Source: Poriferisodalis sp965204195 (GTDB lineage: Bacteria > Actinomycetota > Acidimicrobiia > Acidimicrobiales > Poriferisodalaceae). Taken from it: 64,000 nt of DNA. The notes under the pieces were generated by a model. It was not told where the DNA came from. It saw only the letters and a list, made by a program, of their open reading frames with translations, and ran no database searches. Of this stretch, positions 26,915 to 34,653 are shown piece by piece. Location: positions 3,348,001-3,412,000 of the forward strand of contig NZ_OZ241975.1 in the NCBI RefSeq assembly GCF_965204195.1, read 5' to 3'. The stretch's first letter is position 1. The number at the start of each line of letters is the position of its first letter. The position numbers and the translations under genes were made by a program.

Positions 26915-27061
26915 CTACGCCCTGTGCCGCGGGGACGTCAACGATTCGTTTAGACGCAACTCCGAGAGCGCTCTCAGCTTGGCTTCGTCGATTCGCTGGG
27001 CTCGCTCGGGATCGCGCCGCGCCTGGTCTCGCAGTTCGCTGAACTTCTTGGTGCTCGGCAT
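26915..27061 (-). CDS. Short HigA-like N-terminal protein (48 aa), possibly truncated antitoxin
   Basis: The frame from ATG 27061 reads MPSTKKFSELRDQARRDPER and then a charged helix. This is the N-terminal signature of many XRE antitoxins of the HigA type, which should continue into an HTH domain. Here the frame stops after 48 codons, and I find no HTH continuation in other frames. It may be a remnant or a small anti-toxin peptide. It is divergent from hicA. Confidence 0.45.
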   Translation of the reverse strand: MPSTKKFSELRDQARRDPERAQRIDEAKLRALSELRLNESLTSPRHRA

Positions 27062-27149
27062 CAGCAGAGTCCTCCTGTTCGCTGCGCTCCCGGGAGACGT
27101 CACGGCTTGACTCAAGGTTTGAATTCTCGCCCTGCGCGATCGGCAACAA

Positions 27150-27164
27150 ACTAGTCTGTCTAGT
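27150..27164. promoter_or_regulatory. Inverted repeat upstream of hicA
   Basis: ACTAG-N5-CTAGT lies 11 nt before the hicA start, between divergent genes. It is a likely operator for HicB autoregulation. Confidence 0.5.
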
Positions 27165-27175
27165 GTGGTTGACAC

Positions 27176-27379
27176 GTGACGGGAGACGAGCTGTTGCGCA
27201 CGTTGCGCCGTCTTGGTTGCGAAGTGCTGCGACAGCGAGGCTCACACGTGCGACTGCGCTGTGGCGAATGCTTGGCAACCGTGCCGGTACATGCAGGGCG
27301 CGACATTGCAGTGGGCACCCTGCGCTCCATCGAGCGCCAGCTTGAACGGTGCCTCGGGAAAGGATGGTTGAGGCGATGA
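27176..27379 (+). CDS. hicA: HicA-type mRNA interferase toxin
   Basis: The protein has 67 aa from GTG 27176. The dsRBD-like HicA fold shows as DELLRTLRRLGCEVLRQRGS followed by the catalytic His in GSHVRLRC. VPVHAGRDIAVGTLRSIERQ matches the family end. It should cut mRNA without ribosomes. Its stop overlaps the hicB start (ATGA). Confidence 0.88.
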   Translation: MTGDELLRTLRRLGCEVLRQRGSHVRLRCGECLATVPVHAGRDIAVGTLRSIERQLERCLGKGWLRR

Positions 27380-27750
27380 CCAGCTATACGGTGACCTACC
27401 GGCGAGACCCAGGCGACGATGCCTGGCTCGTGGACATCGAGGCCATGACCGACGTCCACACCTTCGGCCGGAACCTCGATGAAGCGGCGACGAACGCCCG
27501 CGAGGCCATCGCCGTCACGGCCGATGTCCCCGAATCCGCAGTGGAGCTCGACGAGCGCATCTGTGTCGCCGACGTCGATGTCGACGAACTCGCACGCCTG
27601 CGCGACCAGGCGCTGGAGGCGCACGAGATCTACCTGGCCCGCCAGCGCGCCGCCGCGCTACGACTCACCGAGGCCGGCGTCTCGCGCCGTGATGCCGCCC
27701 GGCTCCTCGGCGTGTCGCACCAGCGGGTCCAACAACTCGTCGCCGGCTGA
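27376..27750 (+). CDS. hicB: HicB-type antitoxin with C-terminal HTH
   Basis: The protein has 124 aa. The N-terminal partial RNase H-like fold is SYTVTYRRDPGDDAWLVDIE with the conserved TFGRNLDEAATNAREAI. The C-terminal HTH is AGVSRRDAARLLGVSHQRVQ. It should neutralise HicA and repress the operon. Confidence 0.88.
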   Translation: MTSYTVTYRRDPGDDAWLVDIEAMTDVHTFGRNLDEAATNAREAIAVTADVPESAVELDERICVADVDVDELARLRDQALEAHEIYLARQRAAALRLTEAGVSRRDAARLLGVSHQRVQQLVAG

Positions 27751-27751
27751 C

Positions 27752-28015
27752 GTGAGCGGCACGAACGCCCGCGGCGTCGCTCACTGGCGGACGCAGCCGA
27801 CAACTCCCCACTCGGAGACCGAGGGCCAGCTGCAGGAGCTGCAAGCGGTGATCGATCTCGCCCGCACGGTCATCAGTGATGACGCCGTTAGGCCGTGGCT
27901 GCGATCTCCCAACCCGGGCCTCGGCGACCGAACACCGCTGGACGTCATCGCCTCCGGCGAGCACCAACGCGTGATCGATCTGCTGCATGCGCTGGCGGAG
28001 GGCGTCACGTCCTAA
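27752..28015 (+). CDS. MbcA/ParS/Xre-type (DUF2384-like) antitoxin domain protein
   Basis: The protein has 87 aa from GTG 27752, 1 bp after hicB. Residues 45-80 (WLRSPNPGLGDRTPLDVIAS then HQRVIDLLHAL) match the toxin-binding domain of MbcA/ParS/Xre antitoxins. These normally partner RES-domain toxins, and none is encoded here. It may be an orphan antitoxin or a third HicAB component. Confidence 0.7.
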   Translation: MSGTNARGVAHWRTQPTTPHSETEGQLQELQAVIDLARTVISDDAVRPWLRSPNPGLGDRTPLDVIASGEHQRVIDLLHALAEGVTS

Positions 28016-28020
28016 CTAGG

Positions 28021-28089
28021 ACGCTAAACAGCCCCGACCGAAGTCGGGGCCGTTGGACCGGGGTTACGCGCCCCGGTGGGGTGCGCTCA
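28021..28089. repeat. 69-bp double-hairpin repeat, copy 1
   Basis: Two perfect hairpins: GCCCCGAC-CGAA-GTCGGGGC (28031-28050) and ACCGGGG-N7-CCCCGGT (28057-28077). It differs from copy 2 (30470-30538) at three positions, and two of them form a compensatory A-T to G-C change in the first stem. Confidence 0.85.
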
Positions 28090-28135
28090 TCGTACCGGAG
28101 GCATCGGTGGCTGAAGCCATGGGGAACCGGGCGAC

Positions 28136-28456
28136 TCAGGCGACCTGGACGGCGTCGTGGAGCCGGCTCGGCAGTTCCGCCGGGAACGACAGCACGAGGT
28201 GCCGATTGAGTCCGGACGCAACTCGGGCAAGCGTGTCGATCCGGTTGCGTGCTCCCCCGCCTTCCTCAAGGCGTGAGATCACCGATTGGGTCGTACCCAT
28301 GCGCTCTGCCAGCTCGCGCTGGCTCAGGCCCGCCTGCACTCGCAGATCATGGATGAGCTGACCCAACGCAAGATCCTGCTCGACGACTGCGCGCGTCGAC
28401 GCGGAAGGCCCGCCTCGGCCAGCCTTGACATCCTCCCAGCGAGATCGATTAGCCAC
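28136..28456 (-). CDS. HigA-type XRE antitoxin
   Basis: The protein has 106 aa. The HTH at about 33-87 is LIHDLRVQAGLSQRELAERM then GTTQSVISRLEEGGG. It lies 12 bp after the HigB-like toxin gene, the toxin-first order of higBA. Confidence 0.87.
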   Translation of the reverse strand: MANRSRWEDVKAGRGGPSASTRAVVEQDLALGQLIHDLRVQAGLSQRELAERMGTTQSVISRLEEGGGARNRIDTLARVASGLNRHLVLSFPAELPSRLHDAVQVA

Positions 28457-28468
28457 AGCTCGACTCCA

Positions 28469-28792
28469 TCACGGATCGCTGCGTGCGCAGTCCGCTGCAA
28501 CGCGACGCGCCCGAGCGATCTCGATGCGCTCGTTGCCACGCTGCTTGCGAAACGTCGTCAGGAGCACCACCCGACCGTCCGCCGTGAATCGATACGTGAT
28601 ACGTCGGGATGTCGGACCGAGTGTGAAGCGAAGCTCGAATAGGCCGCCGCCGAGACTTCGCGACAACGGCATGCGGGCCATGGCACCCAGATCTGCCAGC
28701 CGGTCGATGATCACGACGACGCGGTGCCAGTCGGATTCGCTGAGCTGATTGAGCCACCCCACTACCTCGTCGTGGATCTCGACATCTGCCAC
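28469..28792 (-). CDS. HigB/RelE-type ribonuclease toxin
   Basis: The protein has 107 aa with the RelE/HigB fold: EIHDEVVGWLNQLSESDWHR, MPLSRSLGGGLFELRFTLGP, RITYRFTADGRVVLLTTFRK. It should cut mRNA on the ribosome. The catalytic Arg/Lys of the family are present in the last strands. Confidence 0.87.
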   Translation of the reverse strand: MADVEIHDEVVGWLNQLSESDWHRVVVIIDRLADLGAMARMPLSRSLGGGLFELRFTLGPTSRRITYRFTADGRVVLLTTFRKQRGNERIEIARARRVAADCARSDP

Positions 28793-28802
28793 GCACAGGA
28801 TA

Positions 28803-28818
28803 ATCGCACTATTGCGAT
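28803..28818. promoter_or_regulatory. Palindromic operator upstream of higB-like gene
   Basis: ATCGCA-CTAT-TGCGAT lies 10 nt upstream of the toxin start. It is a likely binding site for the XRE antitoxin. The rest of 28793-28977 holds nothing recognisable. Confidence 0.5.
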
Positions 28819-28977
28819 AATGCCACCAAAGTAGTTTTGGCGATGCGCGAACTCAAATCGTCGCGTCGAAGCAGCTGTCGCACGTCACCTAGTGCGCAAC
28901 TGCGGCCGCCCGAAGGCGACCGTAGGACGTGGCGTTCGGCCGATGGCCTCGGCGCCGGATCGGTGAGCACTACGCAG

Positions 28978-29325
28978 CTAGGTCAGTTGTCCGTGCTCGG
29001 TGAGCCAGGCACGCCACCGCTCCCGCACGTGGGGTGCCAGGTAGATCTCATCCCACATGTCGACGAGAGCGTCGACGTCGACGAAGTACCGCACGTCGGC
29101 TTCGAGACCCTCGGTCATGACCCTGGCGTAGGCCCGGCAGCGCTGTTGACGATCTTCCAAGTCATAGACATACGGCGGGCTCCACGCGACATGATCTGGG
29201 AGCCTCACCGTGCCCTTTGCCTTGGGCAGCGACCGATCGCCTACGTCTGCGGGGATCGCGACTGGCATCCGCCCAAGCGGACGGCGCTTCGCTTCGCGCG
29301 TATCGGTCTCGAGACGGCCGGTCAT
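28978..29325 (-). CDS. Hypothetical protein coupled to DUF5131 gene
   Basis: The protein has 115 aa from ATG 29325. It overlaps the end of the DUF5131 gene by 4 nt (ATGA). Its second half is rich in aromatic and acidic residues (VRYFVDVDALVDMWDEIYLA, then HVRERWRAWLTEHG). I do not recognise a family. Translational coupling implies that it acts together with the DUF5131 protein. Confidence 0.65.
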   Translation of the reverse strand: MTGRLETDTREAKRRPLGRMPVAIPADVGDRSLPKAKGTVRLPDHVAWSPPYVYDLEDRQQRCRAYARVMTEGLEADVRYFVDVDALVDMWDEIYLAPHVRERWRAWLTEHGQLT

Positions 29326-30116
29326 GAACTCATTGTATTTGCGGGTCGAAATCTCACGATCTGCACTGGTTCCCGCGGCAGTCGAACCGGCAGCTCGTCC
29401 CACAGCTTGCCCTCGAGTTCGCGGCCGCCGGCCTTGGGCGTGCGGCCTCCCCACTGCTTGAAGAAGAACGCGACGCCGGCCGAGATGCAGGCGTCGCGCA
29501 GCTCGGTGACCCAGTCCAGCTCCATGGGCCGGGCGCCGGCACCGGACTCGCCGCCGGCGATCACCCAATCGATGCCCGCAAGATCGAGCTCGCCGAGCGG
29601 GCCGAGCAGCGGCTCGGCGCTGACGAACCTCACCGCTGCGGGAACCTGGCGCAGGTGGTCGATGCGGAACCCGTACCGGCGAGTCTCGACGCTCACGCCC
29701 ATCCACAGGTTCGGCGGCCAGTCGAGCTCAGGTGCGATCCGGCTCAGCCGCTGCGCTCGCTTGGTGAGCACCTGGTAGGTGTGCTGGGGCGTCTCGCGGA
29801 TCACCTCGAAGACCTGCGCGATGAACCCCGACGGCACGTCGTCGTGAAAGAGATCGCTCATCGAGTCCACGAACACGAGGCGGGGTGCGCTCCAGCGTCG
29901 AGGCACATCGAGTGACGAGCGATGCAACGTGAGCCCGAAGCCCGGCCCGCTCGTCGACGGGTCGCCGTCGTTCTGGTACTTCGGCGACCCCATCGCCTTG
30001 AGCCGCTTGGCCAGCGTCTGCGCATAGCAGCGATCGCAGCCCGGCGACACCCGATCGCAGCCCGTGGTCGGATTCCACGTCGCCTCGGTCCACTCGATCC
30101 CCGACCTGTCAGCCAC
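29322..30116 (-). CDS. DUF5131 (phage Gp37/Gp68) family, radical-SAM-like protein
   Basis: The protein has 264 aa from GTG 30116, which is preceded by TACGGT and a 6-nt gap. The signature SGIEWTEATWNPTTGCDRVS followed by GCDRCYA gives a C-x6-C-x2-C cluster motif. FVDSMSDLFHDDV and WVIAGGESGAGARPM complete the family pattern. Such proteins occur in phages and mobile elements. A radical-SAM-type activity is suspected but not established. Confidence 0.85.
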   Translation of the reverse strand: MADRSGIEWTEATWNPTTGCDRVSPGCDRCYAQTLAKRLKAMGSPKYQNDGDPSTSGPGFGLTLHRSSLDVPRRWSAPRLVFVDSMSDLFHDDVPSGFIAQVFEVIRETPQHTYQVLTKRAQRLSRIAPELDWPPNLWMGVSVETRRYGFRIDHLRQVPAAVRFVSAEPLLGPLGELDLAGIDWVIAGGESGAGARPMELDWVTELRDACISAGVAFFFKQWGGRTPKAGGRELEGKLWDELPVRLPREPVQIVRFRPANTMSS

Positions 30117-30364
30117 GCCCCAACCGTAGAGACGGGGTGTCACTGTCAGGAAGCCGTCAGCTTCGTCAGCTCAGGACAATCGATCCGACACGCGCGACGC
30201 GCAACAGCTAGGTCGTGTCTACGAATCGGTGCGATGCCTTGCCACGCCAATCCACGTCTTGCCACGCCTGCCGTGCCGAGCCATGCCTAACTTGATCGAG
30301 CCGAGCCATGCCTAGCCGTGTCTGCCGCGCCGTGATCGTTGGGTGTGGTGCGGACCAAATCAAA

Positions 30365-30412
30365 TTGTCCACCCCCACCCCTACGCACCAGCGTAGGGGT
30401 GGGGGTCGACAA
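30365..30412. repeat. 48-bp near-perfect palindrome
   Basis: The arms ACCCCCACCCCTACGC and their exact complement flank a 4-nt loop (ACCA). After one mismatch the pairing extends by TTGTC/GACAA. No T-tract follows on either strand, so a simple terminator is unlikely. Confidence 0.8.
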
Positions 30413-30469
30413 CGCAGCATGATCGGCACGAGTCCGACCGTCGCGTTGACGCTGGCAACCTGCGCCCAG

Positions 30470-30538
30470 ACGCTAAACAGCCCCGGCCGAAGCCGGGGCC
30501 GTCGGACCGGGGTTACGCGCCCCGGTGGGGTGCGCTCA
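30470..30538. repeat. 69-bp double-hairpin repeat, copy 2
   Basis: The same direction and layout as copy 1. Stem 1 is GCCCCGGC-CGAA-GCCGGGGC (30480-30499) and stem 2 is identical to copy 1 (30506-30526). Confidence 0.85.
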
Positions 30539-30594
30539 GCGTATCGCTATTGATACGCCTGTCAAACACACTCGACACCTAGCCTCGGTATGGC

Positions 30595-31218
30595 ATGTCT
30601 GTCGAACGGGTTGTCGCGTACATCGACGGCTTCAACTTCTACCACGGTCTCATGGAGGCCAAGCTCGGATCGTCGCGCTGGCTCGATCTCAGGGCTATGT
30701 GCGCCAACCTGCTGAAACCTCATCAACAACTCGTTGGGGTCCGCTACTTCACGACCCGCGTCAGGAACGACCCTACGAAGCAGGCCCGTCAAGGGACCTA
30801 CATCGAGGCGCTACAGGCACACGGTGGAGTCGACATCGACTTCGGCCACTTCCTCTCCAAGTCTGCTCAATGCAAGCAATGCGGCTACAAGTGGCAGCGC
30901 AACGAGGAGAAGAAGACGGACGTCAACATCGCAGTGCGGCTTCTCGACGATGCATACGACGACTTGTTTGATGTCGCGATCGTCATCTCGGGAGACAGTG
31001 ATCTTGCTCCTCCCATCGAGTCCGTACAACGAAGGCATCCTGCGAAGACCGTCGTGGTGGCATTTCCTCCAAAGCGGCGCTCCGCCGAACTCAGACGAGC
31101 GGCCCACGTGGCCTTTCCCATCGGAGACGGCGTCATCCGCAAGAGCCGCCTGCCGGACCCGATCTTCAAAGCGAACGGCCACATGCTGCAGGCACCTCAG
31201 GGGTGGTTGCCGACTTAG
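30595..31218 (+). CDS. NYN-domain (PIN-like) ribonuclease family protein
   Basis: The protein has 207 aa. The NYN core has the acidic residues in VVAYIDGFNFYHGL, KKTDVNIAVRLLDDAYD and VVISGDSDLAPPIES. A zinc-binding-like CKQCGYKW lies in the middle. It is a probable metal-dependent RNase. It is preceded by the 69-bp repeat and converges with the restriction operon, 15 bp apart. Confidence 0.85.
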   Translation: MSVERVVAYIDGFNFYHGLMEAKLGSSRWLDLRAMCANLLKPHQQLVGVRYFTTRVRNDPTKQARQGTYIEALQAHGGVDIDFGHFLSKSAQCKQCGYKWQRNEEKKTDVNIAVRLLDDAYDDLFDVAIVISGDSDLAPPIESVQRRHPAKTVVVAFPPKRRSAELRRAAHVAFPIGDGVIRKSRLPDPIFKANGHMLQAPQGWLPT

Positions 31219-31233
31219 GGCAGCAACAGCAGG

Positions 31234-34200
31234 TCAGACGGCGGCGGTGTTGTGGAAGTGCTTGACGATCTCGAAGAACTCGTCGGCGTCGCTTGGGCTG
31301 TAGAGCAGTTCGGGGCCTTGGGGAGCGACGCTAATGAATGGTGAGTCGTAGATGCGGCCGGGATCGATCGTGCCGTTGTCGGTGAGGTAGTCGATCACCA
31401 TCTCGACGAAGCGGATCTGGTTGGCGCTGTAGCGCTTGTCGTCGAGGAACTTGGAGAAGGCTCGCATCGCTGCGGCCCGGTCCAGGCCCACCAACGAGCG
31501 GATGAACAGCCCGAAGCTGCCGGCACGTTTCGACGCCTCGGCGAAGGTGTCGGTGTCGCCGATGCCGGCCCCGACCAATACCCGCTGCAAGGCCTCCATG
31601 TCGACCAGCGTCAAGGTCTCGCCGCTGCGCACCTTGGCCACCACGTCGTCGGCCAGGTTCTCCTTCAAGAAATGCTCGGCTTTCTTGCGGAACTGGGCGA
31701 ACTCGTTGCTGTCGATCGCTCCCCCGGCACCCGGCAGCACAACCTCCTCCGCCTCGCCGAGCTCATCGGTGAAATCGCTGTAGAGCACATTCTTCTTCGT
31801 GCGCTCGATCAGGTGGACGAGGCCACGGAGTCGCTTGCGAGCGTCTTCGAGCATCGGGTAGGTGGCATCGATCCACCACTCATCGGTCTGGATGGCAGTG
31901 ATCAACTCCAGCTGCTTGACCACATCAGGAATCGTCGTGCCAAGGTCCTCCAGGGCTGACGCAGCGCCGATGATGCGCCTGCGCTGCCGCTCGAACGGTT
32001 CCCGATGCAGCAGGCTCAACTCCGCATTCAACATCACGACATCGAAACGCTTGGCGTCCTCATCCTCGGCCTCAAGCTGATCGGGCAGCTTGGCGACCCG
32101 ATCGTTCAGCGCCGCGAGATCCTCAAGCGACACCGTCTCCCATGCAGCCAGCGAGCTGAACCGCTCGACGAGCTCCAAATGAGGCCGCACCAAGAAGTTG
32201 TTCGGATTCATCGACTTGACCGCCTCATGCAGCGTCGCGGCAACCTCGGCCCGTTCATCGCCGTACGACTCGATGGAGCCGAGCGCCTGTAGCAGCTCCA
32301 GCCGCGTGCTGAACAGCATCTCGCCCAGCGACTTCACGCCCGTCTTGTCCGCCGGCACCAGCTCCTGGCTGAAGTACTCCAGGTTCTGGCAGAAGTCGAA
32401 CACCTTGAACTCGGTCTTGTGGCCGCCAGGCCCGAACAGGTCCGCACACAGCCGAGTGCCCCGCCCCAGCATCTGCCAGAACTTGGTCTTCGACCGCACC
32501 AGCTTGAAGTACACGAGGTTGACCACCTCGGGCACGTCGATGCCGGTGTCCAGCATGTCCACGCTGATCGCAATGTGCGGCGGCTTGGCCTTGTTGGAGA
32601 AGTCGTCGATCAGACTCTGGCCGTACTTGACCTGATGAGTGATGACCCGGGCGAACCCGCCGGCATCCAGCGTCGGGTAGTTGGCGTCGAAGCGTTCCTT
32701 GATGAAATCGGCGTGGCGCTGGTTCTTGGCGAAGATGATCGTCTTGCCCAGCCGGTCGCCGCCGGCCACCTTGATGCCGTCGGTCATCAGGTGTTCCAGC
32801 ACCCGATCGACGGTGTCCCTGTTGAACAGCCACTTGTTGAGCTCGGCAGCGTCGATCTCCTCGGGCGGGTCGAGCGGGTTGCCCTCGTCGTCCTCGCCCC
32901 AATCGAGCTCGTCCCAGGCGTCCTTCTCGTCCTCGCTCAAGTCGTCGTACTTGATGCCCTCCCGCACGAACTTCAACGGCACCGACACACCCCGCGGCGG
33001 CACCAGGTAGCCGTCCTTGATGGCGTCATCCAGCGAGTACGCGTCGGTAGGCACGCCGGTCTCGAGGTCGAACAGGTCGTAGGTGTTCTTGTCCACCTCG
33101 TCCTTGGGGGTCGCCGTCAGGCCCACCAGCAGCGAGTCGAAGTAGTCGAAGATGCCCCGGTACTTGCGGTACACCGACCGGTGCGCCTCGTCGATCACCA
33201 CCAAGTCGAAGTGCCCCACGCCGAAGCGGCGGGTCCCGTCGGCCCGGTACTCGTCGATCTTGCCGACCATCGTCTGGTAGGTCGACACATACACCCGGCC
33301 GTCCTCGTTGCCTTCGGTCACCAGATTCACCGGCGCCGAATCGGGCAGATGGGTCTTGAAGGCGTTCACCGCCTGGTTCACCAATGCGGTGCGATCGGCG
33401 AGGAACAGCACCCGCTTGACCCACCCGGCGCGCATCAGCAGGTCCACCAGCGCGATCACGGTACGGGTCTTGCCTGCACCGGTGGCCATCACCAGCAGTG
33501 CCTTGCGCTGCTTCTCATTGTCGAAGTGCTCGGCGATAGCCCGAATGGCCCGCTCCTGATAGTGACGGTCGACGATCTGCTCGCCGACATCCAGCGATGC
33601 CAGCGCCTTGCGTGACGTGCGCCGCTGGATGAGCAAGGCCAGTTCATCGCTGGTGCAGAACCCCTGCACCGGTCGAGACGGGTACTGGGTGTCGTCCCAC
33701 AGCCAGTGCTCGTAGCCGTTGCTGACGTAGATGAGGGGCCGTTGGCCGGTCTGGGCCTCCAAGCAGTCGGCGTAGAGCTTCGCCTGCTGCTCGCCGACCT
33801 TCGGATCCACGAGGGCCTTCTTGGCCTCCACCAAGGCGAGCGGCAGCCCGTCGGGGCCCCACAACACATAGTCCACGTAGCCGACGCCCGACCCCGACGG
33901 CATCCCGTGTACCTCGTACTCGGTGTCGCGACCTTCGATCAGATCGGTCCAGCCGGCCTCCGCTAGCAGCGCATCGATCTTGAACTTGCGAGTCTCAGCC
34001 TCAGACCAGTCGTACGCCTCCGGCGGAATGGTTTCAGCCGCCTGCTTCTTGGCCGCAGCGACCTCTGCTCGCAGCTTCGCCAGTTCGGCGCTCAGCTCAT
34101 CGGCAGTCCGGGTCGATTCGGCCAATCGCAGCTGAGCGGAGGCAAGCTCGGCTGTCTCCCGCTCGAGCCGTTCCTCAAGCTCCTGTCGCTCGCGCAGCGA

Positions 34201-34653
34201 TGCTTGCTCGGCCTTGCCCGAGTCGAGCAGCCTGTGCGGGTTGAAGCGCAGCGCCGGGTCGGGCTTCGAGGAACGTCCGTAGTTCAAGGCGAACCAGAAG
34301 CAGAACTGGAACAGCGCCGAAACGATCTCGACCGCCTCCAGCTTCGACCGCGCCTTCGACTCGTGCACGGCACGATTCCCGGCTAGCTGAATCTTCCGCG
34401 CCACGTTGAAGACCCGCCCGCCTTCCAGCGCCTTGAACGCCGCCTCGTTCAGCCGCGCGCCGAGCGTGTCGTCGTATGGCTCAGGCAGCGACCGGTCGTG
34501 CTGGTACGCCCACTTGACTGCAGATTCGAGACACTTGCGCGCATAGATGACCGCGGCACCCGGGTCCGATAGCGCGTAACCCTCAGCCCGAGTCGCAGCA
34601 TCAAACTCAGGTCGAAACTCAGTCCTAAGGAACGAGAACTGAGATTCGCTCAC
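31234..34653 (-). CDS. hsdR: Type I restriction enzyme, R (motor/nuclease) subunit
   Basis: The protein has 1139 aa. An N-terminal DUF4145-like helical part covers about 1-120, followed by a coiled coil (about 140-210). The nuclease motif is GYVDYVLWGPDGLPLALVEA followed by KK (about 260-285). The SF2 motor has Walker A MATGAGKTRT, the DEAH box VIDEAHRS and LVGLTATPKDE, and QMLGRGTRLC in the second RecA lobe. The C-terminal helical domain is EcoEI-like. It is the last gene of the hsd operon and overlaps hsdS by 4 nt. It cuts unmodified DNA after ATP-driven translocation. Confidence 0.93.
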   Translation of the reverse strand: MSESQFSFLRTEFRPEFDAATRAEGYALSDPGAAVIYARKCLESAVKWAYQHDRSLPEPYDDTLGARLNEAAFKALEGGRVFNVARKIQLAGNRAVHESKARSKLEAVEIVSALFQFCFWFALNYGRSSKPDPALRFNPHRLLDSGKAEQASLRERQELEERLERETAELASAQLRLAESTRTADELSAELAKLRAEVAAAKKQAAETIPPEAYDWSEAETRKFKIDALLAEAGWTDLIEGRDTEYEVHGMPSGSGVGYVDYVLWGPDGLPLALVEAKKALVDPKVGEQQAKLYADCLEAQTGQRPLIYVSNGYEHWLWDDTQYPSRPVQGFCTSDELALLIQRRTSRKALASLDVGEQIVDRHYQERAIRAIAEHFDNEKQRKALLVMATGAGKTRTVIALVDLLMRAGWVKRVLFLADRTALVNQAVNAFKTHLPDSAPVNLVTEGNEDGRVYVSTYQTMVGKIDEYRADGTRRFGVGHFDLVVIDEAHRSVYRKYRGIFDYFDSLLVGLTATPKDEVDKNTYDLFDLETGVPTDAYSLDDAIKDGYLVPPRGVSVPLKFVREGIKYDDLSEDEKDAWDELDWGEDDEGNPLDPPEEIDAAELNKWLFNRDTVDRVLEHLMTDGIKVAGGDRLGKTIIFAKNQRHADFIKERFDANYPTLDAGGFARVITHQVKYGQSLIDDFSNKAKPPHIAISVDMLDTGIDVPEVVNLVYFKLVRSKTKFWQMLGRGTRLCADLFGPGGHKTEFKVFDFCQNLEYFSQELVPADKTGVKSLGEMLFSTRLELLQALGSIESYGDERAEVAATLHEAVKSMNPNNFLVRPHLELVERFSSLAAWETVSLEDLAALNDRVAKLPDQLEAEDEDAKRFDVVMLNAELSLLHREPFERQRRRIIGAASALEDLGTTIPDVVKQLELITAIQTDEWWIDATYPMLEDARKRLRGLVHLIERTKKNVLYSDFTDELGEAEEVVLPGAGGAIDSNEFAQFRKKAEHFLKENLADDVVAKVRSGETLTLVDMEALQRVLVGAGIGDTDTFAEASKRAGSFGLFIRSLVGLDRAAAMRAFSKFLDDKRYSANQIRFVEMVIDYLTDNGTIDPGRIYDSPFISVAPQGPELLYSPSDADEFFEIVKHFHNTAAV

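Larger units (their letters stand above)
30117..30594. other. Intergenic region with structured repeats
   Basis: No protein gene is visible in this 478-bp gap. It holds a 15-bp direct repeat (GCCGAGCCATGCCTA at 30275 and 30300), a large palindrome (30365-30412), the second copy of the 69-bp repeat and a GCGTATC-N6-GATACGC inverted repeat (30539-30558) in front of the NYN gene. Confidence 0.7.

Noticed and set aside
28021..30538. Integron attC sites
   Set aside because: No conserved attC core sites (RYYYAAC/GTTRRRY) are present at the ends of the element, and no integron integrase is seen.
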